A program made the position numbers and the translations under genes. Positions 35,684-48,255 of a stretch of 64,000 nt of DNA are shown in pieces (position 1 is the stretch's first letter; each line of letters starts with the position of its first letter). Under the pieces are notes generated by a model. It was not told the origin of the DNA. It saw only the letters and a list, made by a program, of their open reading frames with translations, and did no database searches. This DNA is from Lanius collurio. Taxonomy: Eukaryota > Chordata > Aves > Passeriformes > Laniidae. The stretch spans positions 7,018,899 to 7,082,898 of the forward strand of contig JACBWW010000003.1 of NCBI GenBank assembly GCA_020086605.1, in the 5' to 3' direction.

Positions 35684-38527
35684 TCTTGCACTGAGCCAGC
35701 TAGTGCAGGATAGGGTGGTTCAGCTCTAAATTATAGCATGAAGACTGTATGTGTTCACTAGCTCTTAATTGCTTGGGCAAAATCCAACATCAAATACTTG
35801 CAATTAAAAATGAACTGGAAAATGTTCAGTTTCCGAATTGAAAGCCAGGAGGAACTGGTCAGTAGGTGGCACAAGAAGAGCACTGCACCGCAGTGTGAGA
35901 TCCGAGCCGCCAGGGTTGTATCCTCAGCCAGCAATCCTGCCTTCCCCCCCCTGCCCCGCAGTATTTATAAACCCTGTTAGCCAGTGATTTGACTAACTGG
36001 ATCTTTGCACTGAAGCACACGGAGTGAGGGGCTAAAGCGGAATCTTTCTCTGAAGTGCTCCTTGTTCCATCCCAGACTGCACTGTGTACTTTTGACATCC
36101 ACTAACATCACAACATCAACAGCTTTCAAGTATTGAACAAGATTGAATACCAGTGTGCAACAAATTAGAAATTTGGCATGCCAAAGTACAATGCTCTGAC
36201 ATTTAGCACGGTTGTGGCTTGCTGACTTGAAAAGTTCTTGCTCATATTGCAGTCAGAGCACCTTAAAGCCTTTTAGAGTATTGGGGGGAACATAGCCCCG
36301 CAACAGACCCTTTCTGCTGAGGAAAAGGTTTCATGAACTGTGTTTACCAGCAGCATGTTACAGAAGAAAATAGTAGAGCCACATGTCAAGGCTTGAGGCA
36401 CCGATTTGTGGTCATCATGATCTGCAGGAGGTCTCTGTCTTTCCAGCAGCTTTAGCAGCAGCTGCTAGACAACCACATTGCACTGGGAGGTCAACAGCAA
36501 GCATCAGATTAAGCAGTTATATTTAACCTTAGGAACTCTGTGATGACTCAAAGATGTTGCCTTTGTTGGCTGCTGCCTTCATTAGCTGCTGCCAAGGTTT
36601 TTGTGTAGGTTGGAGTTCCAGGAGCACCATGCCTGGGTATGAACCGGCTCAAAAATTCCTGTTCCTTCTGTGCAACTGCATGTCTCTTCCTCTCCACCAA
36701 GTTTTTAAAGGAAAATGCAGAAAGACACTTGTACTGAGTGCCCTGCCGTGTGACTCTGACATGCCATCATTCATTTACAGGAGTAAAATTGAAGGGGTGG
36801 TGCTGTCAAAAATGATGTGCATAATTAAGCTTTTCTGAACGTCTCCTTTGCACTCTGGTGCCAGAGGGATGCACGCAAATCACACAGAATGTTATGGAAA
36901 AAAATAAAACTGAATTGGAACCAACCAAGTGTAAAAATTATGACTTCTGCCTACTCTAAGGTAAAAATACATCTACAAATAGGTAGTTCTAAGCTTAGGT
37001 GTGTTTGTGTTTAAAAAAGAGAAAAAAAAGGGAGGAGGACAAACATAAAATACTGAAGAAAACAAGCTATCATCAGCACAAATATATTTGTCATTGTAAT
37101 GTATTTTCCTTAAACAAGCAAAATTGAATCCTACTTAGCCTATCTCTTGTATTATTCTATTTGTCTGCATGGTTCTAAAAAGACAATTATAAGCACTATT
37201 AAAGCATAAAATACACCTGAGCTGTCATACCTTTCTCATTTCAGGTCTAATTTCTGTTTCCAGCCCACACATACCTGCTGTTATATCTCTGTAAATTATG
37301 TGCATCAGCATCAGTGCAAGTAACTGATGACACTGAGATCACAGCTGTGCTGAATTCCAATCAAGAAGTGATTTTTCACCACCTAAAGTCCCCTCCACTC
37401 TTACTTTCTTCTTCCTCAAGTAAAAGAGGACAGGAAGCCTAATTCTGAGATATAACTTATTAAAGACCAGAGATATGCTGGGATTATCAAAGCAGCTGAG
37501 GCTGGACATGGTGACCCAGGAATCCCTTTCACCCTGGTACAGCCATGATTTCAGTAGACCTAAGCATCATAGGATGAGTCCTTCTTGATAGGAAGAAAAA
37601 TAGGTGATGGTGCCCGTTGAAGCAAGTTGATGGGGAACATAACCTGTTCCCTGTCACACCAGCAGTGTTGTCCACCAGAGTATGTGACCAATTCACTCTG
37701 ACCAGTCTCCAAATGCACAGTGACACAAGACTCAACATGGATTCTTCATATTTTTCAAAGTGTTTCTGCACCATCCATTACTTTCATTTCTGATCAGCTC
37801 CAAATGAATAATCTGACTTGACTGTTGTTTGGCAAAATGTAATGAGTGTCTGTGGAATTTCATATCTTGATTTGACATTGTTTTGTGGGTTTGCTTTTAA
37901 ATCCCTAGGCTGCTTAGGGTTGTCATGCAGAATCCGGTGTGAATTCCCACTGTGGATGGGCTTTAATGCAACCTTCAGGGACAAATAACACTGAGTTTTT
38001 TCATATTCCCAATAGGGATTCAAAATGGTACATTTATTCCAGATCAATCCAGATCAGGATTAATCAAAAGAGCTTTAAAATGAAGCTCAAATGCATCTGC
38101 TGGGTTTTACCTATGATTACAATGAGAGCACAAGATTTATCTGCCTATGTCAAGAGCAAAAAATCAACGATGGCCCTTTGGATGACCCTACTATGAGATT
38201 CAAATGGCAAGGAAACCTGAAACCTGGCCATCGACCACTCTCCAGTTACACTGGTGCATGAGGCAGGGCTTGTTGTGCTCGTGTTCAGCCTTCAGTGGTC
38301 TGAGCTCCATGTGGCAAGGGAAAAGCTTCAGGAATCCTGCTGGGTAGAATACAGCCTATACATTTGCAACACAGCCTGTGTACCCCAGACCCATGTCTTA
38401 GATTTGCTCTTGCCTGGTAACAGGTGTGCAGTATGTGTGTGTGTGTGAGGGAGAACATTTAAAGTGAACCCCACAAATATATTTGTTGAGGCAAAGCTTA
38501 AAGGTATGAAAGCAGGGCCTAAATTGC
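35684..38527. other. Unique intergenic sequence
   Basis: No gene recognised. A short GC-richer segment at 35870-35980 ends in TATTTATAAACC, a TATA- or MEF2-like string, without a convincing exon after it. A short TG run lies at 38433-38447. Confidence 0.5.
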
Positions 38528-39275
38528 CAAATGTATGTACAAACTGGGGAATGAGATGCTGGAAAGCAGTGGTGTGGAAAGGGACCTGGGGGTCCTGGTT
38601 GATGGCAAGTTGAATATCAGCCAGCAGTGCCCTGGTAGCCAGGAAGGCCAACCATGTCCTGGGGTGCATCAGGCACAGCATCACCAGCCGGGCAAGGGAG
38701 GGGATGTTCCTGCTCTGCTCTGCCCTGGGGCGGCCTCACCTCGACTGCTGGGGGCATTTTGGGTGCCACAATATAAAATATTAAACTGTTAGAGAGCGTC
38801 CAAAGGAGGACAATGAAGATGGTGAAGGGCCTTGAAGGGAAGCTGGAAAAGGAGTGGCTGAGGTCACTTGGTCAGTTCAGCTACAGACTGAGGACAGACC
38901 TCATTGCTGTGTACAGCTTTTTAATGAGGCAAAGAGGATGTCTGATCACTGATCTCTGTGGTGACCAGTGCCAGGACCTGAGGGAATGGCCTGAAGCTAT
39001 GTCAGGGTAGGTTTAGGCAGGATAGTAGTAAAAGGTTTTTCACCCAGAAGGTGGTTGAGAACTAGAACAGGCTCCCCAGGGAAGTGGTCACAGCACCAGC
39101 CTGAGAGAGTTAAGAAATGCTTAGGCAATACTCTCAGGCACATGGTGTGACTCTTAGGGATGGTTCTGTGCAGGGCTGGAAGCTGGACTTGAAAACCCCT
39201 ATGTAGGGCCTAGAGTTGGACTTGATGATCCTTGTAGATCCCTTCCAACTCAGATTATTCTGTGAAATACTGTGG
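38528..39275 (+). mobile_element. CR1 LINE 3' part (F)
   Basis: On the plus strand, the end of the reverse-transcriptase frame (SSGVERDLGVLVDGKLNISQQ at 38559-38621 and following) runs into the 3' region. It closes at GTTGGACTTGATGATCC and CCTTCCAACTCAGATTATTC. It holds frameshifts, stops and small deletions. It lies about 350 bases upstream of the second CpG island. Confidence 0.9.
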
Positions 39276-39599
39276 TTGTGTGAACTTGTTGAAGAAGGGG
39301 CCTTTTGGATATGTTGTAATACAAGAACTGCCTCAGGCAGCAACGACAGGGTTGCGAGGGGCACTCTGGGAATTACTGTATATAACAAAAGTGAAATTAG
39401 AATGTGAGAAATGCTGACCACCCCTAGCAGTGCAGCACTGACATGGGCATGCTAAAGCTGGACTGCCCTCAAATGCTCCTGTTTCCTCACAAGGCAGCAG
39501 CAGGACTGAGGTTTCAAATGCAGGCCATGATTTTGTGACCAGAGCGCACATGGATTTATGCAGGGCTCCCAGATATCTTCAGATCTCTCCTCATTCCAA

Positions 39600-40300
39600 G
39601 GTCCCCGCAGCGCAGCACCTGCAGACTTACACGTGTAAACCTCAGCCCGTTCCGCAGGGGCTGGGAAAGGCCCCGCTCCTGCCCTGGGCACCTTCCCCCG
39701 CCCCAGGAGGGATGCTCGCCCCTCGCCTCCCTCCGAGCTTGCTCTCCCCGGGGACTCATGCCGTGGCTCCTCCATGTCGCAGGAGCTCACGTAGACACCA
39801 GGCGCGGAGAATCGGGATGAAATTACCTTCATGCATAAAACATGGCATGGCGACAAAGGGACGGCAGGGCCTCGGTGGCCGCCCGCCGCATCCTGCCGGC
39901 GGCCCGGAGGTTGGCCGGGGGCTGCCGCAGGTTTGCCCGGCGGGGAGCGGGCCGTGCCGGGTGGCCCCGGGCCCGGGCGGCCCCTCGGGCCATGGACCTG
40001 TCCCCGTGCCTGCACTGGGTGCGGACGCGGCTGTGGCGCTGCAGGGTCAGGCGGAGGCAGTTCTGCAGTAAGTGTCGCGTCTCCCCGCGCACCTCCCCCC
40101 TTTCGCTCCCCCTTGCCTGTGCCCTCGGTGCCTGGCACCCATCCCACCACCTCGGGGAGAGACCCTGCGGCGGGGCTGAGCACACCTGCCCTCCCGGGGC
40201 CCTGAGCTTGGCTGCTGAGGGCCATGGCTGCGGGTCCCCATCAGCCCCGGGACGGGGCAGCCCCGGCTAAGCGGACCTAAGCATCATAGTCCCTGCGGCT
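39600..40300 (+). promoter_or_regulatory. Second CpG island, candidate plus-strand promoter
   Basis: A sharply bounded CpG-dense block between a CR1 copy and AT-rich DNA. A TATA-like CATAAAA lies at 39834-39840; a start about 30 bases later would fall near 39865-39870. GC-box-like strings are plentiful. Minus-strand frames here, including one of 257 residues, have no domain and look compositional. The proposed direction rests on the plus-strand TATA, ATG and donor. Confidence 0.65.
39992..40067 (+). CDS. Candidate first coding exon of an unidentified gene
   Basis: Seen: an ATG in a strong context (GGGCCATGG) opens 25 codons, MDLSPCLHWVRTRLWRCRVR then RRQFC, plus one base, and meets a consensus donor GTAAGT at 40068. 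The same frame is open back to an ATG at 39842, but that one would lie upstream of the start predicted from the TATA-like motif. The peptide is strongly basic; I recognise no family. Context: it points away from CARMIL1. In mammals CARMIL1 is divergent from CMAH and RIPOR2, and CMAH is reported absent from birds, so an alternative upstream first exon of RIPOR2 is possible. A lncRNA exon whose ATG is accidental fits equally well. Confidence 0.3.
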
Positions 40301-43300
40301 GGGGACCCTCTTCGGGACGGGGTGGTTTGAAAGGCCTCTTTCCTCACACGGATGAGCACTTTTTCACTTTTCTAAGAGAGTTTTAAGACGGGATAGTTTG
40401 TGGTGAATCCTCGAGAGGGTATCAGTGGGATGAAAGGGGAATAAGGAAAAATGCACAATAATACCCACTCCTCTTCTTTGACCAGCTGCAGGAATCCAAA
40501 AAGTTTGATTGAAAGGAGCACAACCAGATAGGTGGTTTGTGACGTATCACAGTGCAGACAACATTCTGAACCTGCCACTTCTTTGGTTAGAAGCCAAGCA
40601 CATCACTAGTGCATCTATGTGTGTCTATCATACAAACACATATATGTATATAAATGTGTATGTAGCCTTACTGCAAGTTGCTGGGTTATATTATTCACCA
40701 TTTCACCATGGTTTTACTGGAGGTAATTTGCTTGCCTTCCCTGAGAGACCATATATATGGAGATCCAGCCACTTCTAGCTGATTTATTCAGGCTCCCTTT
40801 CAGCTGGCACCTTGGAAAGAAATGCAGCCAGCAGTTCTGCAGAGACCCAGAAAGGGTAATGTATCTGTGACAACTGAAGAAACAGAGGGGATTTATTTGG
40901 TTCAGTCAGCTGTAGTGTCTAATCACTCCTGAGGAGATGCAATGCAATGGCTTGGGAGGATGGGCTGGGCTGGACAGCCAAATGAAGCATCCTCTCTCCC
41001 TTCAAGGTGATACCTCATAAAAGGGATCTTGGAATGAGAATGCCAGTAGGAATACACTGCAAAAGGATTTATGTGATAAAATGAGCATGCTGTCTGACAA
41101 CTCTGCATCAAGTTCGAATCATTTCAGTATCCTAGTTTAGCCATGGAGATAACAAGGTCTGATTGAATTTTTCTAACTCATAGCATGGCAGTATAGACAG
41201 GAAGCTCTCACAGCTACCTTCTTAAATACTGTTTTGCCATGAATTCAACTCCAGTGTGCCTTTCAGATGCAAAATATTACTGGTAGATGTCAGAGGGACC
41301 AATTTTCCTAATTGTCAGTTGACTGTACACCCTGTTCACTGCTTTTGAATGCTTGCACCTTTGTGAGTATTTTGGTCAATTTTCTGGCTGTTAATGAAGT
41401 AGGAAATTAGAAACAGTCTTGTTTCCTGTCTACTTAGGATTACATTCACCTTTTCTACATGAAGTTCCCTACTCTTAAAAAATATGTAATTGATAGTTTG
41501 CAAATGTGTATGGAAACTTCTTGCCACAATATTCGCTTTGAGCATTAATTATCTTGTGAATACATATGTTCCTTACTTGTGCTGTCCAATGAGTTAATAA
41601 GGACTACTGCCAAATGCACCACTTAGCTGGAGCTCTAAGAATGAGAAATTCGAGAACAGCAGATGTTCTGAATAATTGAAGGAGGTTTCTTTGGTTGACA
41701 ATGGTGCTATCTTTGCACATCTCTCAGAGCCCCTCTTTTTAGCTGGCCTCTGCCTTAGGGAAACATTGCAGCACTGAACCAAAAGAAAGGGATAAAGTGA
41801 TTTTTTTTTTTTATTATTTGTTAATGAGTCTGAAAAATGCTAATCACTCAGTGAGTGTTGGCTTTGTTACTAGAAATAACTTCTGGCATCTTTAATTAGG
41901 TTGCTTTAGCCTGCATCAGTGAAGAAGCACAGCTTTCTGTGATCTGTGCTGAGGCCAGTCCTGAGGAAATTCGCTCATTGTGAATTCCTTGTGTACAAAT
42001 TCAGTTTGTCCTCTTTAGCTGCCTTCTGCTGAGGCACTGCAGCAAACTGCTGCTATTACAGGAGACATGCTAAACTTCTCTTTAAAAATGTGCAGTTTAG
42101 AATTAAAAAAAAAAAAAAAAATCTAGTGAGGAAGCTACTGCTGGTTGGTTTTCAAAGTCTCCATGAGCACAGACTGTCATTGTACCTCCTTGTTAAGGCA
42201 GCCATTCAAAGAAACAGCCTGGGGACTCTGCAGTCCTTCTGTGCCTGCCCTTGTGGCCTCATTTTACAGCGAGTCCCTGAAGGAAGCTCCCTGCAGGCAC
42301 GTGTGCTCATGACAAAAACACTGCTTTGAACAAAGGCACGTTTTCAAATAGAGAGCAATAGTTTCCTCATTTTCCTCATTGCCTGGCTGGATGTGGCTGT
42401 GACCAAGGGGAAGCAACTGCAGCTGGCACCAGAGAAGCCCTCTGAGAGGCTTCTGACATTCACAAAATTAATTCTCCGTTTTCACCTCTCAGCAAGGGTT
42501 AGTTCCAACAGAGAGACATTGGACAGAGAGTGTAAGTTCATGATACTGCTGTAGAAAAATGATGATGGAAATACTGAAATCTGCTTTTCCTCTGGACGCT
42601 CCTGTGTCCATCTAGATGGAAAAACATTGCGAAGCTTTCTTGGAGTGGGTCATCCACAGCATCTCAGTCTCACTGGGCTCTCTGAGGTCTCATACACGTT
42701 GGCCTGCTTTTCCTTCCATTTCCACTGTCCCAGCCACACATATGGTTCATGAACCTCATAGGAACTTGGGGTCTCCAAGACTGCTGCCTGGCTGCTAGGT
42801 TCAATTGAAGCTGGCCAGTGGGTTAAAAAGTGTTAATGATCACTGTGCATAATGTTTCCTTAGGAAAACAGACTAATAGGTCCTGCTCATGCCAAGGCTG
42901 GAAGCTGAGCTTGGATCATGTTAGTAATAACTGCGTGGAGCAAGTCTTAAAACTTTGTTGTGAAGAGTCTGAAAAGCAGCTGTTTGCTGCTACTCCCCAA
43001 AATGTACTTGGCTTCTGGCCACCAGTGCATGTTAAAGCCCTGGGGATCTGTGGGGAGAAAGTTTCTCTGGGTTTTCCTGAGCCTTAGCAGATGGGGTTTG
43101 CACAGAAAACGTTAAGTGTTCACAGTGAGAGAAAGGACGGTGTGTGCCTGACACAGGACAACAAACAGGGAAATTCTTCTGGCTGTGTGGCCAAGGGCTG
43201 TTTTGGATGGCCTTTGCTGGCTTGCCATGCCAGCCCAATACCCAGAGGGTGCAATGTCTCTGGTCGTGAGTGGTCTCTGCAATTCTGCAGGGTTGGACCC

Positions 43301-46300
43301 ATCTGTACCTCTTCACATATTCCTGAAAGCATTTGGTAAAAGGCAAGAGCTGGGGAAGCCACAGCAGAAATATTTAGTGACTTGTTTAGAGCTATAACCC
43401 CAGCTGGGGCTGTGGGACAAGACACCAGGGGTCACCCCATGAGCACTGGCCACCCACAGCACTGTGATGGGTTGGTTCCGGGTCTGGTTCTGGGTCCAGG
43501 TCCATGTCTGTGTCCAGCCCTTGCAAGCTGACTGACATCAGCATAAACTCATCCTGGAGTGCTGCCAGGTATCTGGGATCCAGCCATAGTGTTTACTGTG
43601 CAGGGGTGGGCCTGAAAGGCTGTATCCCCTGGTGCTAATGTATTTTCACAACCAGTAACATTTAGGGCAAGGAATCGATGGCAAGCTTTAATCAAATCTC
43701 GTTAAGTATTCATTGTTAGGCACATTTTCTCCTCACCAGCAAAGCCTACCAAAGTAATGTTATGAAGAGTCCTTTATTATTTTTGATCCAAACTGGCTGT
43801 GTAATTTAGAAAGCAAAAGGTCTGCTTTGGATTTAAATTTGTTTCCAACTGAAAATAAATCAATTGCCACAAAAAATCTGGGAAAAGAAAGAAACCAGGA
43901 GCAAAAATGTCATGTGCAAAAGAAAAATGTCAAAGCATAATTTGTACGTGAACTGCATAGCCTCACAATACGAAAATTTACCTTATTTTGTGTTAAGTGC
44001 AATTGGTGTATAGAAAAAAACCCCCAAGATACGAGTCACTGGTATTCGGGAAAGCAGGCAAGAATATTGTTTATATTCATAAATTGAAATAATTTATAAG
44101 CTAATAGACAAGCCTGGATTTAAATGACACTTAAATGGTAATAAAAAAAAAAAGTGCTGTGTTTATCCTACTCATTCTTGGTAATAATGTAATTTTAAAT
44201 TATCCTTTTGTTTTGGAAAGAGAGAAGGAGCTTGTTTTCCTGCAAAGGAGTAGACTTCATGCAATGCTGGATAAAAGAGCTATACTTCTTACCTCAGGGG
44301 AATGTTCTTTGGAAACATAGTGTTGCATACCTGAAGGCATGTACCCCTTGAAGTGCTGTGATATTTGTGTGGGCAAAAAACCTTTCCTCAGAGACCCCTT
44401 TCAGGACCAGTGGAGATTGATGGATTTCAAAACCATCCAAAGCATAGTTCTTTGTCTCCTCAGACCTTTGACGTGCAGAAAGAAGAATATGGAAGTATGA
44501 GTAATATTCACCCATGGCTGTGAAAAACCTCTTCCCACAGAGCTTTTGTTAATTCTTTGCCCATGTGAGGCTTAGAGTCAATCCTTCAGTGACTGGAAAA
44601 TCATAATGGGATTCAAGGTACATTTTGAATAATGATTAAAGTACTGTGAATTTCACATCAGTAAGTCTTTCAAAACAACCTCCTGAACATTTGCACTGTT
44701 GGTTTTGTTTTTCTTTGTATTGCCCCATAACCATTCATTTTTTGGTGTATTTCAGAAAAGCTGGAACTTTTTTGTCATTATTCATTACAAGTGGGGAACC
44801 TGAAAGCTTAATGGTGTGTCTACAGCAGTCCCCTGTCAGTGCAGCTGGTGACGAAGATGGAGTAGATAACATTGTATAACATGCAATAATTCACAGGTAA
44901 CAACAGTAAGAATTCCAAGGAAATAGGTGATGACTGCAATTACCTGAGGAAAACAGATAAAACCTTGGGTAACTTAAACCAGTAGCAATAATTATTTTGT
45001 TTGTTTTGTTTGACATCTTCCTTTAGAAAAGGTCCTTCCTTATACTCTGCCTTATTATTATACTCTTGACATACAAAGCCTCCTTCGTGTCATCCTTCTG
45101 GATGCAACAAAACCTTAGCACTTCTCAGCTGAATTATCAGCAAACTGGTAACTCTCATGCAGAATGGTAGAGGTCTCATACTCACCATCAGTTAAGAGGT
45201 GCTGTGCTGGTGCAATAGCTCTTTCTGGGATGACACTACTGCTCTTCACTCTCATACACCACGAGCTTACAGGTGTCCTGGGAAGCCTTGTCAGGGATGC
45301 CTTGACCTTAGGAGGCAACTGCTGAATGAAAGGAAGGTGTTAAGTCACCAGCCCTCTCCCAGCACTTGTTGGGACTTAGAATGGATTTCACCTGGGTGTA
45401 AAACTATGCTTGCCAAACACTAGAGGCACTGCAAGGAAATAACTCTGCCCAACAGCCAAATATTTCCCTTTTTCCTTTCACTAAAACTGTTACATTAAGA
45501 AAGTGAGGACTTCACCGTTCTGCTGAGCATTCTTAAAACCCACAAGCCCTACATTTCCAGAGCATGCCTTGCTCTAAATAGCTTTGTTAAAATAAAATCC
45601 ATACATAAATCCAAAGAAATTAAATCCCTGAGTGGGCCTAGGGCCAATGTCATTTAAAACCCCCCTACACTATACTTAGAGGTGGAGTGTGAGCCTTGCA
45701 CTACATGGGGGAGATGGGAACTGCCCAACAGCATCTTCTTCCAAGAAAAGGGCACACTATGACCTCCAGGTGTGAGCATAACACCCTCAGCTCCTGCTCT
45801 GAAGGTAAAGGGAATGGACATTTTACACTGCCATATCACTGTCTGTTCTTCTCCTCCCTGAGAACTGTATAGGCCTAATCTAGTCCCAAAACTTTTACAT
45901 GGATAAAATTAGTTGAGATAAATCTCTCTTGCAGTGATCTCCTAAAGAGAGTTTCAACACTTTTTTACAAAACAGGTAAGGATCTAGCAGTCACAAAAAA
46001 TAATAATGATCTGTTCCAAAGCTGGTCATTTAAACAGAGTGGTTATAGTGTCCACAGCACAGGCACCAGTGACCCTGTGCCAAAAATAATGGCTACTTTT
46101 GTTAAGCCATTTAGCTCTGTTAATCCTTTTGGTCAGAATAAGGAGCGATATATTTGAAAACTAAGCTGGAAACCAAACAGCAAATGATGAGAAGGAGCAG
46201 GCTGTGCCTGTGCAGAGTGGAGGACATCAGGGCAGAAGAAATGCACAGAACACCTAAGAGCCTTAGTCACCAGGCATGGAGTGGTCACTACATTGAGCAG

Positions 46301-48010
46301 CTGGTTTGAGAAGTCCAGATAAAAGCATGTAACTTATATTTTAAAATATGAAGAAGAACCAAATTTAGCCCTTAACACATGAAAACTTAAACCCAAGCAG
46401 GATAAATATGCCACTGGTGTAGATGCTATGGCATGGTGTTTATGATGGAATGGTTTTTAATACCTAGGGGATTATGATCCTGTGCCATAGGTAGAAGTTG
46501 CATTTCTCAACACTTCCAAGTGCTGGTGGCAGCTTGCCAGGAAAGACACCAGATCCTGAAGTCCTCTTTGCAAATCACCTTCAAAAACCAGCGTGGGCTG
46601 CAGTCACCCACGCCTGAACTCTTGTACCTCTGCAAGGACTGGGTGCTCCTCTTGAGGAGAATCTGAGTTACAGAAGTATTTGTAAAGCATTGTATTAAAT
46701 AATGGAAAGCAGCTATTTTCTAAGTGATGGACAGCTGTAAGGAATATCAATATGCATCACACAAATTCTGGGAGGATTACAGACCTCCAGTGACATACTT
46801 CTATCATGCTATTAAAATTGAAAAATACTTTTCACTTTACTTAGAGTTGCCAAATTTTTTGAAGTGAGCTCTTCACTTCAAATTTTCATATCTGTTGTCC
46901 CCCAGCATACCCAAACTAAAGGGGCTTTCATGTTTGTGGTCAAGCAAAGCTCTCCACTTCCAAAAATGTTACACTGCTTGCTCTGATGCTGAAATCAAAT
47001 TGCTGGGGTAAATTCTCTGCATGCAAACTAGCATATTCTAAAACAATACAGAAATGAAGCTCAAATGTCCAGTTTTGTTTTTACATACAGATTTTAGAAC
47101 ACCAGGAGAAAACTTTAAAAAATATGAACATATTCCATTTATCAAGGAAAAAGTCTGAAGTAAGTTAACAGCAATAATCTTGCCACCAAGTTTGCAAAAC
47201 TGCTTAGTAGGAGTATCTGTTACGTACTTTTGCATAAGATGAACAGTCATATACTGGTTTCACAAAACCATGCTTCAGTGAAACTAGGCCCTTTTATTTA
47301 ATACAAAATGTGAGATAAAATTTGAATCCTTATATTAAAACAGCTTCTGTTGCATTCACCAAACCTCAACAGAGTAGCAGATAGACCCACAGTTAGGAAG
47401 GAGAGCTGTGCAGTGCAGAAGTGTCTCCCTTTCCCACTGCTGATCATCCACAGAGTGCAGGAAGATTGGCCTCTCCCAGCAGCAGAAAACACGGACAGGG
47501 ACATCAGAGTCTGGCCAGGTCAGAGCAATCATCTTATGGAAAATATGGAAGATAAAGTAACTCCCACAACCAGCTTTACCCTACTTACCCTTTCTATTTA
47601 AAACCTGTATTGAAGGGAGTTCAGTATCTGAGAGGGTTTAGTTTTGGGAAAGGGATGGGTTGATGCATAATTGAATCATTTCTGGTTTGGAGCGGCACTA
47701 CAAAGCCAGGCTTTTGCACTGAGTTCCTAAAACCTAACCCAAAAATGTCAAATCACCTTGAAGCAGAAAAAAATAAACTTCTAAGAAGAATATAGACAGA
47801 GCAATTCAGTTTGCCTATAATGGCTTGATTTTCCTTTGCTTTTCTAGTGCAAGAGTGCTGGATAAATCCAGTGTAATTTAAAACTTAACTAATTAATATT
47901 TTACATACACATGCATATGGGGGTGTTTCAATATACTTAGATGCTGTTTAGAAACACTGAAGCATTGCATCAAGTTTTTCAGCTGGAATTGAGAAGCTAC
48001 CACATTTTAT
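40301..48010. other. Unique intergenic sequence, or first intron of the transcript starting near 40 kb
   Basis: 7.7 kb of mostly AT-rich DNA with poly-A and poly-T tracts (near 41801 and 42105) and no recognised transposon or exon. If the 40-kb first exon is real, this is its intron. Confidence 0.5.
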
Positions 48011-48198
48011 TATAGAATTGTAGAATATTCTGAGTTGGAAGGGAGCCATCAGGATCAAGTCCAACTCCTGGCCCTGACAGGACAACCCCAAGAGTCACAC
48101 CGTGTGCCTGACAGCATTGTCCAAATACTTCTTTAACTCTGTCAGGCTGGTGCTGTGACCACTTCCCTGAGGAGCCTGTTCCAGGGCCTGACCAACCT
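48011..48198 (-). mobile_element. CR1 LINE 3' end (G)
   Basis: The plus strand reads ATAGAATTGTAGAATATTC and GAGTTGGAAGGGAGCC, then inverted CR1 3' sequence up to GAGCCTGTTCCAGGGCCTG. It is therefore a minus-strand, 5'-truncated copy of under 200 bases. Confidence 0.9.
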
Positions 48199-48204
48199 GT
48201 GGTT

Positions 48205-48255
48205 CAATCATGGAATGGTTTGGGTTGGAAGGGACCTAGTTTCAGCCCCACTGCC
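48205..48255 (-). mobile_element. CR1 LINE 3' tip (H), abutting fragment G
   Basis: AATCATGGAATGGTTTGGGT and TGGAAGGGACC form a second CR1 3' terminus in the same orientation, directly after fragment G. Only about 50 bases remain before the sequence degenerates. Either two insertions landed side by side or a local rearrangement joined them. Confidence 0.75.

Noticed and set aside
35233..35694. Repetitive proteins encoded by the pentamer array (both strands)
   Set aside because: Any frame through a CATCC array is open; the repeat peptide is a by-product of the microsatellite.
35930..35980. TATTTATAAA as a core promoter
   Set aside because: No CpG island, convincing exon or donor follows in a sensible distance; a lone AT-rich match is expected by chance.
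39452..40225. 257-residue minus-strand frame in the second island
   Set aside because: GC-driven open frame with Pro/Gly/Arg bias, no recognised domain, and it runs out into AT-rich DNA without change in character.
43472..43620. TGTGATGGGTTGG string as a second LTR start
   Set aside because: Only the first dozen bases resemble avian LTR starts; what follows is an imperfect GGTCTGG/GGTCCAGG repetition with no LTR signals or end.
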